A stretch of DNA of 64,000 nt from an uncultured Bryobacteraceae bacterium (GTDB lineage: Bacteria > Acidobacteriota > Terriglobia > Bryobacterales > Bryobacteraceae). The notes under the pieces are model-generated. The model ran no database searches, was not told the DNA's origin, and was given only the letters and a program-made list of their open reading frames with translations. Below are positions 50,198 through 59,090 of the stretch, piece by piece (positions within the stretch are counted from its first letter, which is position 1; every line of letters begins with the position of its first letter). A program made the translations under genes and the position numbers. Location of the stretch: contig CALDSU010000014.1 of assembly GCA_937924525.1 (NCBI GenBank), forward strand, positions 124,001 through 188,000, read 5' to 3'.

Positions 50198-52018
50198 TTA
50201 CGCCGCGCTGGCTTTGCGGTGATGGGCGAGGAATCGCTCCGCGCCTTCTTTGGTCATATAGCGGTCCAGCACGACGCGGTCGGTGCGGCGCAGATCCACC
50301 AGGATCAACCCGTCCAAACAGTTGCCGAATTCCGGGTCCACGCTGAAGGCGAGGATGCGCCCGCCCAGCTTCACGTACTGCTTCACCAGGATCGGGACAC
50401 CCTTGCCATCTTCTTCCAGGTCGGCGATGGGCGCGGCCAACTCGTCGAGGTCTTTGGCGAGGTAGGCGAAGGACTCGGCCTCCCATCCCCGGCGGCGCCG
50501 CGGCCGGTAGGGGCGGCGAGGTTTCACCAGCCCGGCCAACCCGTCCGGCGGCTCCTGCGCCTCAAAATAGCGCACCAGCAACTGGCGGGACGCCTCGCTA
50601 TAGTCGGCGCTGATGCTGACCGCCCCGAACAGCACGGGCGTGCCCGGGTTGCGGGACAGGTAGCGGCCGATGCCTTTCCACAGGAGCAGCAAAGGGGCGA
50701 ACTGGCGCTGGTATTCGGGACGAACGAACGAGCGGCCTAACTCGAGAGCCGGTCCGATCCGGTTGAGCAGCCGCTCGTCGTAATGGAACAGCGTACGGGA
50801 ATACAGTCCCTGGATCCCCCGCCGCGGCATCACCTCGTCAGTGCTGGCCAGACGATACGCGCCGGCGATCTCCCGGGTGTTCCGGTTCCACAGGAACAAG
50901 TGGCGGTAGTCGCGGTCGAACGGGTCCAAGTCCAGCGCCCGGCCGGTTCCTTCGCCGGCGGTGCGAAATGTCCACTCGCGCAACCGGCCGATTTCCCGCA
51001 GCACGTTGGGAATCTCCTCCGCGTGCGCGGCATACACCGCCAGTTCGCGGCTCTCTTCCAGCAGCGCGCCGGAAGGAAGGACGCTGATCTCCGCCTCGAG
51101 CACCACCCCGGGGACTGGCTTAGCCAACGGCTCGAGCTCGTCGGCGGGTTTGAAGCGGCGCACCGCGAAGGCCGGCGCCGGGATCGGAATGGTCCGCCGC
51201 GGTTGCTGTCCCCGCTGGCCGAGCAGGTAGGTCCGCCAGCGCAGATAGTCGGTCATCTCCCGCTCGCCGCCAAACGCGGCCAGAAACTCCGGCGGGATCA
51301 CCCTTCCCACCCGGAGCGTGACGTGGCTGCCGCGTTTGTTCATCAGCTCGGTCGCCAGCGAAACCGTCCGGAGCCGCGGATGGATCAAGCCGAGCAACTG
51401 AAAGCCGAGGCTGTTGGTTCCCTCGAAATAGAGCGGCACGGCGGGCGCGCCCGTCCGGGCGATCAGCCGCGCCACCATCGGGTTCCATTCCGGGTCGATG
51501 ATGGCCCCCGCGCGGGGCGAAAAATGCGAAACTTCTCCCGCGGGAAAAATGACCAACAGGTGCCCCCCGCGCAGCCACTCCAGCGCTTCCTTCAACCCCC
51601 GGCGGTTGGCCTGCACCGCCTCGGGCCCGCCGAACGGATCGACGAAGATGCAAAACTCACGCAACTCCGGCATCGCCGCCAGCAGGAAGTTGGTCATGAC
51701 CTTGACATCTGGACGCATGCGCGGCAGCAGGGACCCGAGAATCGGTCCTTCCAGAATGCCGAACGGGTGATTGGCCACCAGCACCGCCGCACCCTCCCGC
51801 GGGACCCGCGCGCGGTCTTCCTCGCTTACTTCATAGGTCACACCCAGCGTTTCCAGCAACCGGTCGTGGATGGAGCCGTCACCTTGCTCCTTGGCCTTCT
51901 GATACAGCTCGCGCAGCTTGTCGAGCGACATGAGGCGCTCCGGGAGACTGCCCGGCAGCTTCCGGTCGGTAAACACCCGCTGAGAGACCAGCTCCAGGAA
52001 GGGCTGCGGACTGGGCAT
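50198..52018 (-). CDS. PlsC/GNAT acyltransferase fusion, OlsF-like
   Basis: A 606-residue soluble-looking protein joining two acyltransferases. Residues about 65-265 are a PlsC-type domain (NHPFGILEG as acyltransferase motif I, VIFPAGEVS, PVYFEGTNS-like PLYFEGTNS). Residues about 320-590 resemble the OlsB/hemolysin-type N-acyltransferase (AVYAAHAEEI, DLDPFDRDYRHLFLW, LELGRSFVRPEYQ). In Serratia and Flavobacterium, OlsF of this order makes ornithine lipids from ornithine and two acyl-ACPs. So ornithine-lipid synthesis is likely; it is not proven by sequence alone. It is divergent from the hemerythrin gene. Confidence 0.82.
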   Translation of the reverse strand: MPSPQPFLELVSQRVFTDRKLPGSLPERLMSLDKLRELYQKAKEQGDGSIHDRLLETLGVTYEVSEEDRARVPREGAAVLVANHPFGILEGPILGSLLPRMRPDVKVMTNFLLAAMPELREFCIFVDPFGGPEAVQANRRGLKEALEWLRGGHLLVIFPAGEVSHFSPRAGAIIDPEWNPMVARLIARTGAPAVPLYFEGTNSLGFQLLGLIHPRLRTVSLATELMNKRGSHVTLRVGRVIPPEFLAAFGGEREMTDYLRWRTYLLGQRGQQPRRTIPIPAPAFAVRRFKPADELEPLAKPVPGVVLEAEISVLPSGALLEESRELAVYAAHAEEIPNVLREIGRLREWTFRTAGEGTGRALDLDPFDRDYRHLFLWNRNTREIAGAYRLASTDEVMPRRGIQGLYSRTLFHYDERLLNRIGPALELGRSFVRPEYQRQFAPLLLLWKGIGRYLSRNPGTPVLFGAVSISADYSEASRQLLVRYFEAQEPPDGLAGLVKPRRPYRPRRRRGWEAESFAYLAKDLDELAAPIADLEEDGKGVPILVKQYVKLGGRILAFSVDPEFGNCLDGLILVDLRRTDRVVLDRYMTKEGAERFLAHHRKASAA

Positions 52019-52023
52019 AACTT

Positions 52024-52029
52024 TATCTA
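52024..52029 (-). promoter_or_regulatory. -10-like hexamer of acyltransferase gene
   Basis: Minus-strand TAGATA ends 5 bases before the ATG at 52018. Confidence 0.3.
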
Positions 52030-52116
52030 ACCCATGTCCGTTTACAAAGCTATGAGAAATCGGTTAGAGGTCGATGATGGATGGGCCGCGAAGCCGGAAA
52101 GCGGCGGCGGAGCGCG

Positions 52117-52122
52117 TACAAT
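52117..52122 (+). promoter_or_regulatory. -10 hexamer of hemerythrin gene
   Basis: TACAAT ends 10 bases before the ATG at 52133 and argues against the in-frame ATG at 52034. Confidence 0.5.
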
Positions 52123-52132
52123 AGAGCAAGCC

Positions 52133-52585
52133 ATGCGGCGCGACCCCAGTCTGATTCCGCTTTCTCACCAGCATCACAACGGCCTGGCCCTGTGCGTACT
52201 GACGGACCGCTCGCTGGCAAAAGACCCGTCTCCGGCCAACGTCGCGCGGCTGGCGCGCCGCGCCGCCGACCGCTACGAAATCGAGCTCATCAACCACTTC
52301 GAAATCGAGGAACAGGTCCTGTTCGCCGGGGTGGAACGCCTGCTGGGTCCGGATCCGTTGATCGCTGAACTGATCGCCGAGCACCGGCAAATGGAAACCC
52401 TGGTCAAACGGCTGGCCGCCGCGCCGGACGCGGATGCGCTCGGCGAATTCACCGCGTTATTGCGCCGGCACATCCGGCGCGAAGAAAACGAACTGTTCGA
52501 GCGCATCCAGCAGAGGCTTTCCCGCGAAGTCCTGGACCGGCTGGGCGAGGAGATCGAGCGCCGGGCCATTCGGGTCTGTCTCTGA
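52133..52585 (+). CDS. Hemerythrin HHE-domain protein
   Basis: A 150-residue four-helix protein with the di-iron ligand pattern: SHQHHNG, LINHFEIEEQVLF, EHRQME and LRRHIRREENELFE. It binds oxygen, nitric oxide or iron. The next gene, purC, follows after 47 bases with its own -10-like TATCAT at 52600-52605, so it may be monocistronic. Role in oxygen or NO defence is inferred from the family. Confidence 0.88.
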   Translation: MRRDPSLIPLSHQHHNGLALCVLTDRSLAKDPSPANVARLARRAADRYEIELINHFEIEEQVLFAGVERLLGPDPLIAELIAEHRQMETLVKRLAAAPDADALGEFTALLRRHIRREENELFERIQQRLSREVLDRLGEEIERRAIRVCL

Positions 52586-52632
52586 ATCGCGTTTTCGGGT
52601 ATCATTCCTAGGAGCCTCCCCCACCGGACAAG

Positions 52633-53547
52633 ATGGTTCCCGTGAACTCCCCCTCTTCCACCGTGGTCTTGACCACCGAACTCGGCGGCCTTCGGCTGCA
52701 CTCGCGCGGCAAGGTCCGCGACGTGTACGCCGCCGGCGATGATCTGGTGATTGTCGCCACCGACCGGCTCTCCGCTTTCGATTGCATTCTGCCCACCGGG
52801 ATTCCGGACAAGGGCCGCGTGCTGACGCAGCTTTCCGTGTTCTGGTTCGACTTCCTGCGAGACCTGACCGCCACGCACTTCGTAACCGCGGATGTCTCCC
52901 GCTTTCCCGCGGAGTTTCAGCCGCACGCCTCGCTCCTCGAAGGGCGTTCCATGCTGGTGCGGCGCGCGCGCATGGTGGATGTCGAGTGCGTGGCCCGCGG
53001 CTACCTGGCGGGTTCCGGCTGGAAGGAATACCGCGCCACCGGCTCGGTCTGCGGCATTGCGCTGCCCGCCGGGCTACGCGAAAGCGACCGGCTGCCCGAA
53101 CCGATTTTTACGCCCGCGACCAAGGCCCAGACCGGGCACGACGAAAATATTTCGTTTGGCGCCATGCAAACGCTGGTGGGCGCCCAGGTGGCCACCCGCT
53201 TGCGTGACCTGACGCTGGCGATTTACGCCAAAGCCGCCGCCTACGCGGCCGAGCGAGGCATCCTGCTGGCCGACACCAAGTTCGAGTTCGGTTTTATTGG
53301 CGAACAATTGGTGTTGGCCGACGAGGTGCTGACGCCCGATTCCTCGCGCTTTTGGCCGGCGGACCGCTATGAGCCCGGCCGGCCCCAGGAGTCGTTCGAC
53401 AAACAGTACGTCCGGGATTACCTGGAAACGCTGGCTTGGGATAAGACCCCGCCCGCCCCGCCCCTGCCGGACGAGGTGACGGCCCGGACGGCGGAAAAAT
53501 ACCGGGACGCCTTCCGCCGCCTGACCGGCCGCGAACTGGGCGCGTAA
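52633..53547 (+). CDS. purC: SAICAR synthase
   Basis: A 304-residue ATP-grasp-like enzyme of purine synthesis, joining CAIR and aspartate. Motifs include SRGKVRDVYAAGDDL, ATDRLSAFDCILPTGIP, and FEFGFIGEQLVLADEVLTPDSSRFW near the ATP and Mg sites. The length matches the eukaryote-like long PurC subtype. The ATG at 52633 is the first. cvpA follows after 12 bases, a common purine-gene neighbour in other bacteria. Confidence 0.95.
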   Translation: MVPVNSPSSTVVLTTELGGLRLHSRGKVRDVYAAGDDLVIVATDRLSAFDCILPTGIPDKGRVLTQLSVFWFDFLRDLTATHFVTADVSRFPAEFQPHASLLEGRSMLVRRARMVDVECVARGYLAGSGWKEYRATGSVCGIALPAGLRESDRLPEPIFTPATKAQTGHDENISFGAMQTLVGAQVATRLRDLTLAIYAKAAAYAAERGILLADTKFEFGFIGEQLVLADEVLTPDSSRFWPADRYEPGRPQESFDKQYVRDYLETLAWDKTPPAPPLPDEVTARTAEKYRDAFRRLTGRELGA

Positions 53548-53559
53548 CACGAACCCGCC

Positions 53560-54126
53560 ATGACGTGGAACGACCTCAACTGGCTGGATATCGCCCTGCT
53601 GCTGATCGTCGGCGGTTCCGTCGTGATGAGCCTGTGGCGGGGATTTTCCCGCGAACTGATCGGTCTGGCGGCCACGGTGTTCGGCATCGTGGCGGGCGTC
53701 TGGTTCTACGGAATGGCCGGAAGTTTTTTGTTGCCCTTCGTCAGCACGCCGGCCGTAGCGAATTTCTGCGGCTTCCTCATCGTGTTTCTCGGCATCCAAC
53801 TGCTGGGGTCGTTGCTTGGCTGGGTCGTGCGCCGCCTGTTGAAGCAAACTGGTCTGTCGTGGATAGACCGGCTGCTGGGGGGGTTGTTCGGTCTTAGCCG
53901 GGGCCTGTTGGTGGCGGTTGCGCTCGTGCTGGCCCTGCTCGCTTTCGCGCCCGGCGCGCGCTCCGGAGCGCCGCCGGAATCCATCGTGCAATCGCGGACC
54001 GCGCCCTACGTCCTGGACGCGGCGCGCCTGGCCGCCGGACTCGCTCCCCGGGAATTCAAAGACGAGGTCCGGCTTCGTTACAAACAGATTCATCAGCTAT
54101 GGGAACGCGCCGCCACCCGGCCCTGA
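53560..54126 (+). CDS. cvpA: CvpA-family membrane protein
   Basis: A 188-residue inner-membrane protein with four hydrophobic segments (about 8-28, 36-58, 72-92, 115-135), starting with LDIALLLIVGGSVVMSLWRGFSRE. CvpA proteins are needed for colicin V export in E. coli and more generally for envelope integrity. Linked to purC by a 12-base gap. Function here is uncertain. Confidence 0.88.
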   Translation: MTWNDLNWLDIALLLIVGGSVVMSLWRGFSRELIGLAATVFGIVAGVWFYGMAGSFLLPFVSTPAVANFCGFLIVFLGIQLLGSLLGWVVRRLLKQTGLSWIDRLLGGLFGLSRGLLVAVALVLALLAFAPGARSGAPPESIVQSRTAPYVLDAARLAAGLAPREFKDEVRLRYKQIHQLWERAATRP

Positions 54127-54265
54127 GAGAAGGTTTGGACCGCATGCATAGGGAATTGCCTGCTTTCGCTCGCCAGTCCGCCGCTGGGCGGAACTCCGGC
54201 GATCGCACCAGCGGCGGTCCTGCCCTCCCAGCCTTTGAAGCCCGGCGCGCGCGGGAGTAATTCAG

Positions 54266-54535
54266 TTGGAACTACATCAGGCTTTTGACCGGCTCGCTGA
54301 TCACCTCGTCGGGAACGGGTTCTTCTTGCAGGAAGCGATCGAGATCCTGGAACGCACCTTGATTACCCGCACGCTCGAAAAGACGCGGGGCAATCAATCC
54401 GCGGCCAGCAAACGGCTCGGCATCCACCGCAACACGTTGCAGAAGAAACTGGTGGAGTACCAACTGGAGGCCGCGTCGTTTCGAAAAAAGCCCGGGCGCG
54501 CCGTGAGACGCCCGCGCAAGGTTTCGGCCGCCTGA
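54266..54535 (+). CDS. Fis-type DNA-binding protein
   Basis: An 89-residue protein whose core, TRGNQSAASKRLGIHRNTLQKKL, is the Fis/NtrC helix-turn-helix. The start TTG at 54266 has GGGAG about 9 bases upstream. It stands between cvpA and gph (3-base gap to gph). The 139 bases before it hold a doubtful 38-residue ORF (54144-54260). It may be a nucleoid or regulatory protein. Confidence 0.8.
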   Translation: MELHQAFDRLADHLVGNGFFLQEAIEILERTLITRTLEKTRGNQSAASKRLGIHRNTLQKKLVEYQLEAASFRKKPGRAVRRPRKVSAA

Positions 54536-54538
54536 ACC

Positions 54539-55207
54539 ATGCGACTGCTGATCTTCGACCTGGACGGAACGCTGATCGACTCGCGGCTGGACCTGGCGCA
54601 CGCGGTCAACGCGACCCGCGCCTTCATGGGGCTTCCCCCGCTCGAACATGACCGAGTCTATTCTTACGTGGGCAATGGCGCGCCGGTGCTGATCCGCCGG
54701 GCGTTGGGCGCGCAAGCCAGCGAAGCGCAGGTGCAGACCGCGCTCGATTTTTTCCTGCGCTACTATCGCGAGCACCCTCTCGACCACACGCAACTGTACC
54801 CCGGCGTCCGCGAAACGCTGGACCGCCTGCGTGAGGCGAACTTGGGCCTCGCCGTCCTCACCAACAAACCGCTCCGCATCAGCCGCATCATCCTGGAGGG
54901 ATTGGGCGTCGCCGACCACTTCGCCCGCGTTTATGGCGGCGACAGTTTCCCGGAAAAGAAACCGCACCCGCGCGGCATCCTCTCGCTTATGGAAGAACTC
55001 GCCTCGACTCCGGGTCGCACCCTGATGGTGGGAGACAGCGCGGTCGATATCCAGACCGCTCGCAACGCGGGCGTCCGTTCCTGCGGCGTCACCTACGGCT
55101 TTCAACCGGAAACGCTGCTGGCCGACCCTCCCGACCTGCGCATCGACCGTTTCGAGGAGATCGCGGACTGGATTCTGCCAGACCGCCCCCCGCAAGGCCG
55201 GATTTAA
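54539..55207 (+). CDS. gph: Phosphoglycolate phosphatase-like HAD hydrolase
   Basis: A 222-residue HAD phosphatase with FDLDGTLIDSR (nucleophile Asp), LTNKP, the KKPHP loop and VGDSAVDI. It removes phosphate from 2-phosphoglycolate formed in DNA repair or oxygenation, or from a similar small substrate. It starts 3 bases after the Fis-type gene. Usual length. Confidence 0.9.
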   Translation: MRLLIFDLDGTLIDSRLDLAHAVNATRAFMGLPPLEHDRVYSYVGNGAPVLIRRALGAQASEAQVQTALDFFLRYYREHPLDHTQLYPGVRETLDRLREANLGLAVLTNKPLRISRIILEGLGVADHFARVYGGDSFPEKKPHPRGILSLMEELASTPGRTLMVGDSAVDIQTARNAGVRSCGVTYGFQPETLLADPPDLRIDRFEEIADWILPDRPPQGRI

Positions 55208-55218
55208 TGCCGGAACCG

Positions 55219-55827
55219 CCACCCTGACCCGGCGCGCGCTGCTGACAAGCCCTTGGTGGCTGGCGGGCGGCCGCCGTCCCAATCCTCCCGCCTGCCGGCA
55301 TCCCGGCCGCTGCCTGGGGGGAGCACTTCCGGCAGGTCGCGCGCTCCACGCGTCCACCCCTGGTGTTGCACGGCTAGCCTCCGGTGGAGGCCTATGCGGA
55401 ACTGGCGGCCATTCCCTCGCTGGCCGCGATCAAGGAAGAGTGCACGGTCGACTACACCACGTCCATTGATCAGCAGTTCGGCGAACGGTGGAACATTTTT
55501 GCCGGCGGCGCCAAAGCCAGGTTCCTGACTTACCGCGCGCACGGCATGCAGGCGTACTCCAGGGCCTTTGCGACGTTCGCCCCGGAGGTTGCGATGCGTT
55601 TCTGGAGGGTGGTCGAGCGCGACGATCTCCAGGAAGCGCAAGCGGTCGTCTGACGCTACGACCTTCCGTTCTTCCGCCGCTGGTCGCACGCGTTCTGGCG
55701 CGCCACGCTCGAGGTGTTCGGGGTGGCGCGGCGCTATCGACGGCCGCCGGCGCCCAACTTCACCGACCAACCAGGGGAAGAAGTCCGGCGGTTTTTCCCG
55801 GGGCTGAACCTGCTGCCCGTGGCGTAG
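55219..55827 (+). pseudogene. Decayed dihydrodipicolinate synthase family gene
   Basis: An inactive remnant. At the start, TLTRRALLTSPWWLAGG looks like a Tat signal in one frame. Another frame then gives the C-terminal half of a DapA-like barrel: EHFRQVARST, a TAG at 55375-55377, AAIPSLAAIKEECTVDYTT, GERWNIFAGGAKARFLTYRAHGM, TGA at 55651-55653, then WSHAFWRATLEVFGVARRYRRPP to a stop at 55825-55827. The middle (the Lys Schiff-base half) seems deleted. Two in-frame stops and a frame change rule out a normal product. Confidence 0.75.
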
Positions 55828-55880
55828 CGCGGCGCCGAGCGGCGCCTGGCCAGCCCTGCGTTTCCCCGCGCGCGCTGTGG

Positions 55881-55886
55881 TATCGT
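55881..55886 (+). promoter_or_regulatory. -10 hexamer of heparinase-type gene
   Basis: TATCGT ends 9 bases before the ATG at 55896. Confidence 0.4.
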
Positions 55887-55895
55887 GCGGCCAGC

Positions 55896-58199
55896 ATGAC
55901 CTTCGCCTGGCCGTTCCTGCTGGCGGCGTTGCCAGACCGGACTCCGCTGGCGGACGAGTGGGGCTACCGGCCCGGAGATGGTTCCACCGTGCCGCTGGAT
56001 CCCCCGTCGCTGACCTGGACGCACGAGCCGGACGCCGCTTCCTACACCGTGCAGTGGGCCAGAGATCCGGACTTCCGCGCGCCGGCAACCGCGTCCGATC
56101 TGCCTTGGCCCGCGTACACGCATCGCGCCGCGCTGGGGACGGGCCGGTGGTTCTGGCGGTACCGGATTCAACGCGCCGGGGCGGATCCCTCGCCCTGGAG
56201 CCGAACCCGCTCGTTCCTCGTTCCGCCCGGCGCCACGGTCTTTCCCCAGCCAACCATCGAAGAATTGCGCGCGCGCATTGGCGCCGGGCATCCCCGCCTG
56301 TTCTTCCGCCGGCAGGATCTGCCGCGGCTTCGCGCGCATGCCGCCGGGGCAGGCAGCCAGGAATGGCCGAAACTGCGGCAGCGCGCCGACGAACTGCTGG
56401 CCCCCGCCCCCACGCCCGAACCGGCAGTCAAGGCCTCGCCATACGATCCGGCGACCAACCAGTACTGGTGGTCGAACCGCCGGCAAACCATTCGCGCGGC
56501 GAACGAGGTCGAGATTTTGGCCTTTGTCTTTCTGATGACGGAGGAATCGAAGTACGGCCAAGGAGCAGCGCGCAACCTGCTCCGCCTCGCCGCCTGGGAT
56601 CCGGGCGGCGCGACCGGTTTCGAGTTGAACTGCGAAGCCGCCAAGCCGCTGCTCCACCGCCTGGCGCGGGGCTACGACTGGGCGTAGGCCGCGCTCTCGC
56701 CCGCCGAACGCGAGACGGTGCGGGCGGTTCTGCTGCGACGCGCCCGGGACGCCTGGGTCGGCCGCGAGGTCCGCGAAGGCGCCGGCCACTTGAACCAGCC
56801 GTATTCCAGCCATGGCAACCGAACCTGGCACAAGCTGGCGGAGAACGCGGTGGCGACCTTGGGCGAAACGCCCGAGGCGGAGCGCTTCCTCGATTACGCC
56901 GTCACCAAGTTCTTCGCCGCCTATCCGGTCTGGTCCGACGACGACGGCGGCTGGCACGAGGGTCTCGCGTATTTCGGCGGCTATTTGTCAAAGGCGGCGT
57001 GGTGGATGGACCTGGCGAAAAATCCCCTGGGCATCGACCCGTTCCGCAAACCGTTCTTCCGCCACTTCGGCGATTACGTGTTGTACTCCGCGCCGCCAGC
57101 ATCGCCGGATCTGGGACTGGGCGACCTGGCGTTCCGCCCGCCCTCCTCCGGCTGGTCTTTCCTGCACTTCTACGCGCGGCGGATGCGCAGCGGCCCCTTG
57201 GCCTGGTGGCTGGACCAGTGGCGCATTCCCGACGCATCCGAGGAACCGGTGCTCGGTTTCCTGTGGAGCACCGACGCTCCCGTCTCGGCACAGCCGCCGT
57301 CCGAACTGCCTCCCTCCAAGGTGTTTCAAGGTACCGGCGTCGCGATTTTGAATACGACCCTGCTGCGCTCCGCCGACAACGTGCAGGTGCGTTTCAAGAG
57401 CAGCCCCAGGGGACGCGTCAGCCACGGGCATGAGCCGCACAATTCGTTCACCCTGAACGGCTATGGCGTCCCGTTGCTGGTGAACAACGTCTACCGCGAC
57501 CTGTACGGCACGCCGTTTCACAAAGACTGGGTGTGGAGCACGCGGGCGCAGAACGCGGTGCTAGTCAATGGGGAGGGCCAGAAGGTCCGCTCCGCCGATG
57601 TGGGCGGACGGATTGTGCGGTGGCAGTTCGCCCCTGGTTTCGACTACGTGGAAGGCGACGCGGCGCCCGCTTACGAGGGCCAGCTGACCCGCGCCCTGCG
57701 GCATGTCCTGTTCGTCAAGCCCGGCCTGATCATCCTGGTGGACGAACTGGAGGCGCCCGCGCCGGCGACGTTTCAGTGGATGTTGCACGGGCAAGTGGAG
57801 TTCTCGGCCGACCAGGCCGCGCAGCGGCTCGTATTGCAGCGCCCGGAAGCGGGGGTGGTGGTCGATTACGTCGCGGAACAGCCGCTGCAATTCCGGCAGT
57901 GGACCGGCTACACGCCGGAGCCCGATCACCGTTACCTGAAGTCGATCAACAGCCCGGGCATCCCGCCGCAGTGGCACGTGGAGGCGGCATCGCGGCAACC
58001 GGCGGCGCGGGCTACGACGCTCACCGTCCTGCGGCCTTATCGCGGGGGCCAGGCGCCGGCGGCAGACCTCGCCGTCCACCGGGAACCCGGACGCTTGCGG
58101 ATCTCGGCAGGCGAACTCTCGCTGCTATTTCCCGCCGCCGGGCGCGGGTTCGCGGAAGCGACCCATGGCAAGACTACGTGGGTGGTCCCGCGCCGCTGA
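55896..58199 (+). pseudogene. Heparinase II/III-type protein interrupted by one in-frame TAG
   Basis: One frame from ATG 55896 to the stop at 58197-58199 would give 767 residues, but TAG at 56685-56687 splits it. The first part (263 codons) is the DUF4962-type N-terminal domain (PSLTWTHEPDAASYTVQWARD) ending LARGYDWA. The second resumes at AALSPAERETVR and includes the linkage-lyase-like domain (SHGNRTWHKLAENAV, RVSHGHEPHNSFTLNGYG). A Tyr codon (TAC/TAT) at the TAG position would restore a normal protein. Everything else, including the promoter and the rest of the frame, is intact. It could be a pseudogene, a sequencing error or readthrough. Confidence 0.85.
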
Positions 58200-58234
58200 A
58201 CAAGGAGAAGCAGACCGACGGAAAGGACGCCCGG

Positions 58235-59011
58235 CTACAGGTGCAGCAGTTCCCTGAGCCGTTTCGTCTGCACCCGGCTGACGGGGATCTCGGTCTGGCG
58301 CTTGTCGTCCATCCGGATCTGAAAACTTGAACGGAACCAGGGCACCAGTTCTTTGATCCGGTTGATGTTCACCAGGTACGAGCGGTGCACCCGCCAGAAC
58401 GTGTCCCGGTTGAGCGCCGCCTGCAATTCTTCAATCGTCTTGAAGTTCGACAACCCTTCAATCGTGGTGGTCACCAGCGTGATCTGTCCGCTGTCGATGG
58501 TGGCGTACACCAGGTCGTCGCTATCGACGATGTAGCTGCGATTGTCTTTCCGCACCAGGAGCTTGGTGCGCGGCGCGACGGGGCGCGCCGGCGGCTCGGC
58601 GGGGAGCGTTTCTTTGGCCCGCTCGTGGGTGAACCGCCGGGCACGTTCGATCGTTTCCGCCAGGCGATCCTTCTCGACGGGCTTGAGCAGGTAGTCCATC
58701 GCCTCCAGCCGGAACGCCTCCACGGCGTACTGGTCGAAGGCGGTGACAAAGACAAAATATGGCAGGTCGAGGTCGCGATCGCGCAAGCGGTGCACCACGC
58801 CAACCCCGTCCAGCCCCGGCATCTGCACGTCCAGAAAGACGATGTCGGGATCCAGTTTCAATACCAGGTCGACCGCTTCCAGCCCGTTGGCCGCCGTGGC
58901 CATCACCTCAACTTGCGGAAAATCCCTGAGCAGATAGACAAGCTCATCTCGCGCCAGCGCTTCGTCGTCAACCACCAGCGCGGTCAACAGGGCAGTCGCG
59001 CGCTCCTGCAT
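58235..59011 (-). CDS. LytTR-family response regulator
   Basis: A 258-residue regulator. The receiver domain (1-125) has VVDDEALARDE and Asp in PDIVFLDVQMPG; Lys is in LLKPVEKDR. The C-terminal LytTR DNA-binding domain (about 155-255) shows RKDNRSYIVDSDDLVYATIDSGQITL and FWRVHRSYLVNINRIKEL. It controls genes for exopolysaccharide or cell-wall functions in other phyla. No sensor kinase is adjacent. Divergent from the inositol-phosphate synthase gene. Confidence 0.92.
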   Translation of the reverse strand: MQERATALLTALVVDDEALARDELVYLLRDFPQVEVMATAANGLEAVDLVLKLDPDIVFLDVQMPGLDGVGVVHRLRDRDLDLPYFVFVTAFDQYAVEAFRLEAMDYLLKPVEKDRLAETIERARRFTHERAKETLPAEPPARPVAPRTKLLVRKDNRSYIVDSDDLVYATIDSGQITLVTTTIEGLSNFKTIEELQAALNRDTFWRVHRSYLVNINRIKELVPWFRSSFQIRMDDKRQTEIPVSRVQTKRLRELLHL

Positions 59012-59020
59012 GAAGCTGAT

Positions 59021-59026
59021 ATGATA
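59021..59026 (-). promoter_or_regulatory. -10 hexamer of LytTR regulator gene
   Basis: Minus-strand TATCAT ends 9 bases before the ATG at 59011. Confidence 0.45.
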
Positions 59027-59075
59027 ACAAATCTGATCAGTATGGCTTGTCGGACTTCTCCGTACAGGCTCTCCC

Positions 59076-59081
59076 AAGGAG
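59076..59081 (+). promoter_or_regulatory. Ribosome site fixing the TTG start of inositol synthase
   Basis: AAGGAG lies 9 bases before the TTG at 59091; no ATG or GTG in frame is placed as well. Confidence 0.65.
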
Positions 59082-59090
59082 AATCCTTTT

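Noticed and set aside
55651-55653. TGA as selenocysteine codon in the DapA-like gene
   Set aside because: A second in-frame stop (TAG 55375) and a frame change are present, and no SECIS-like hairpin was seen. Decay explains all three.
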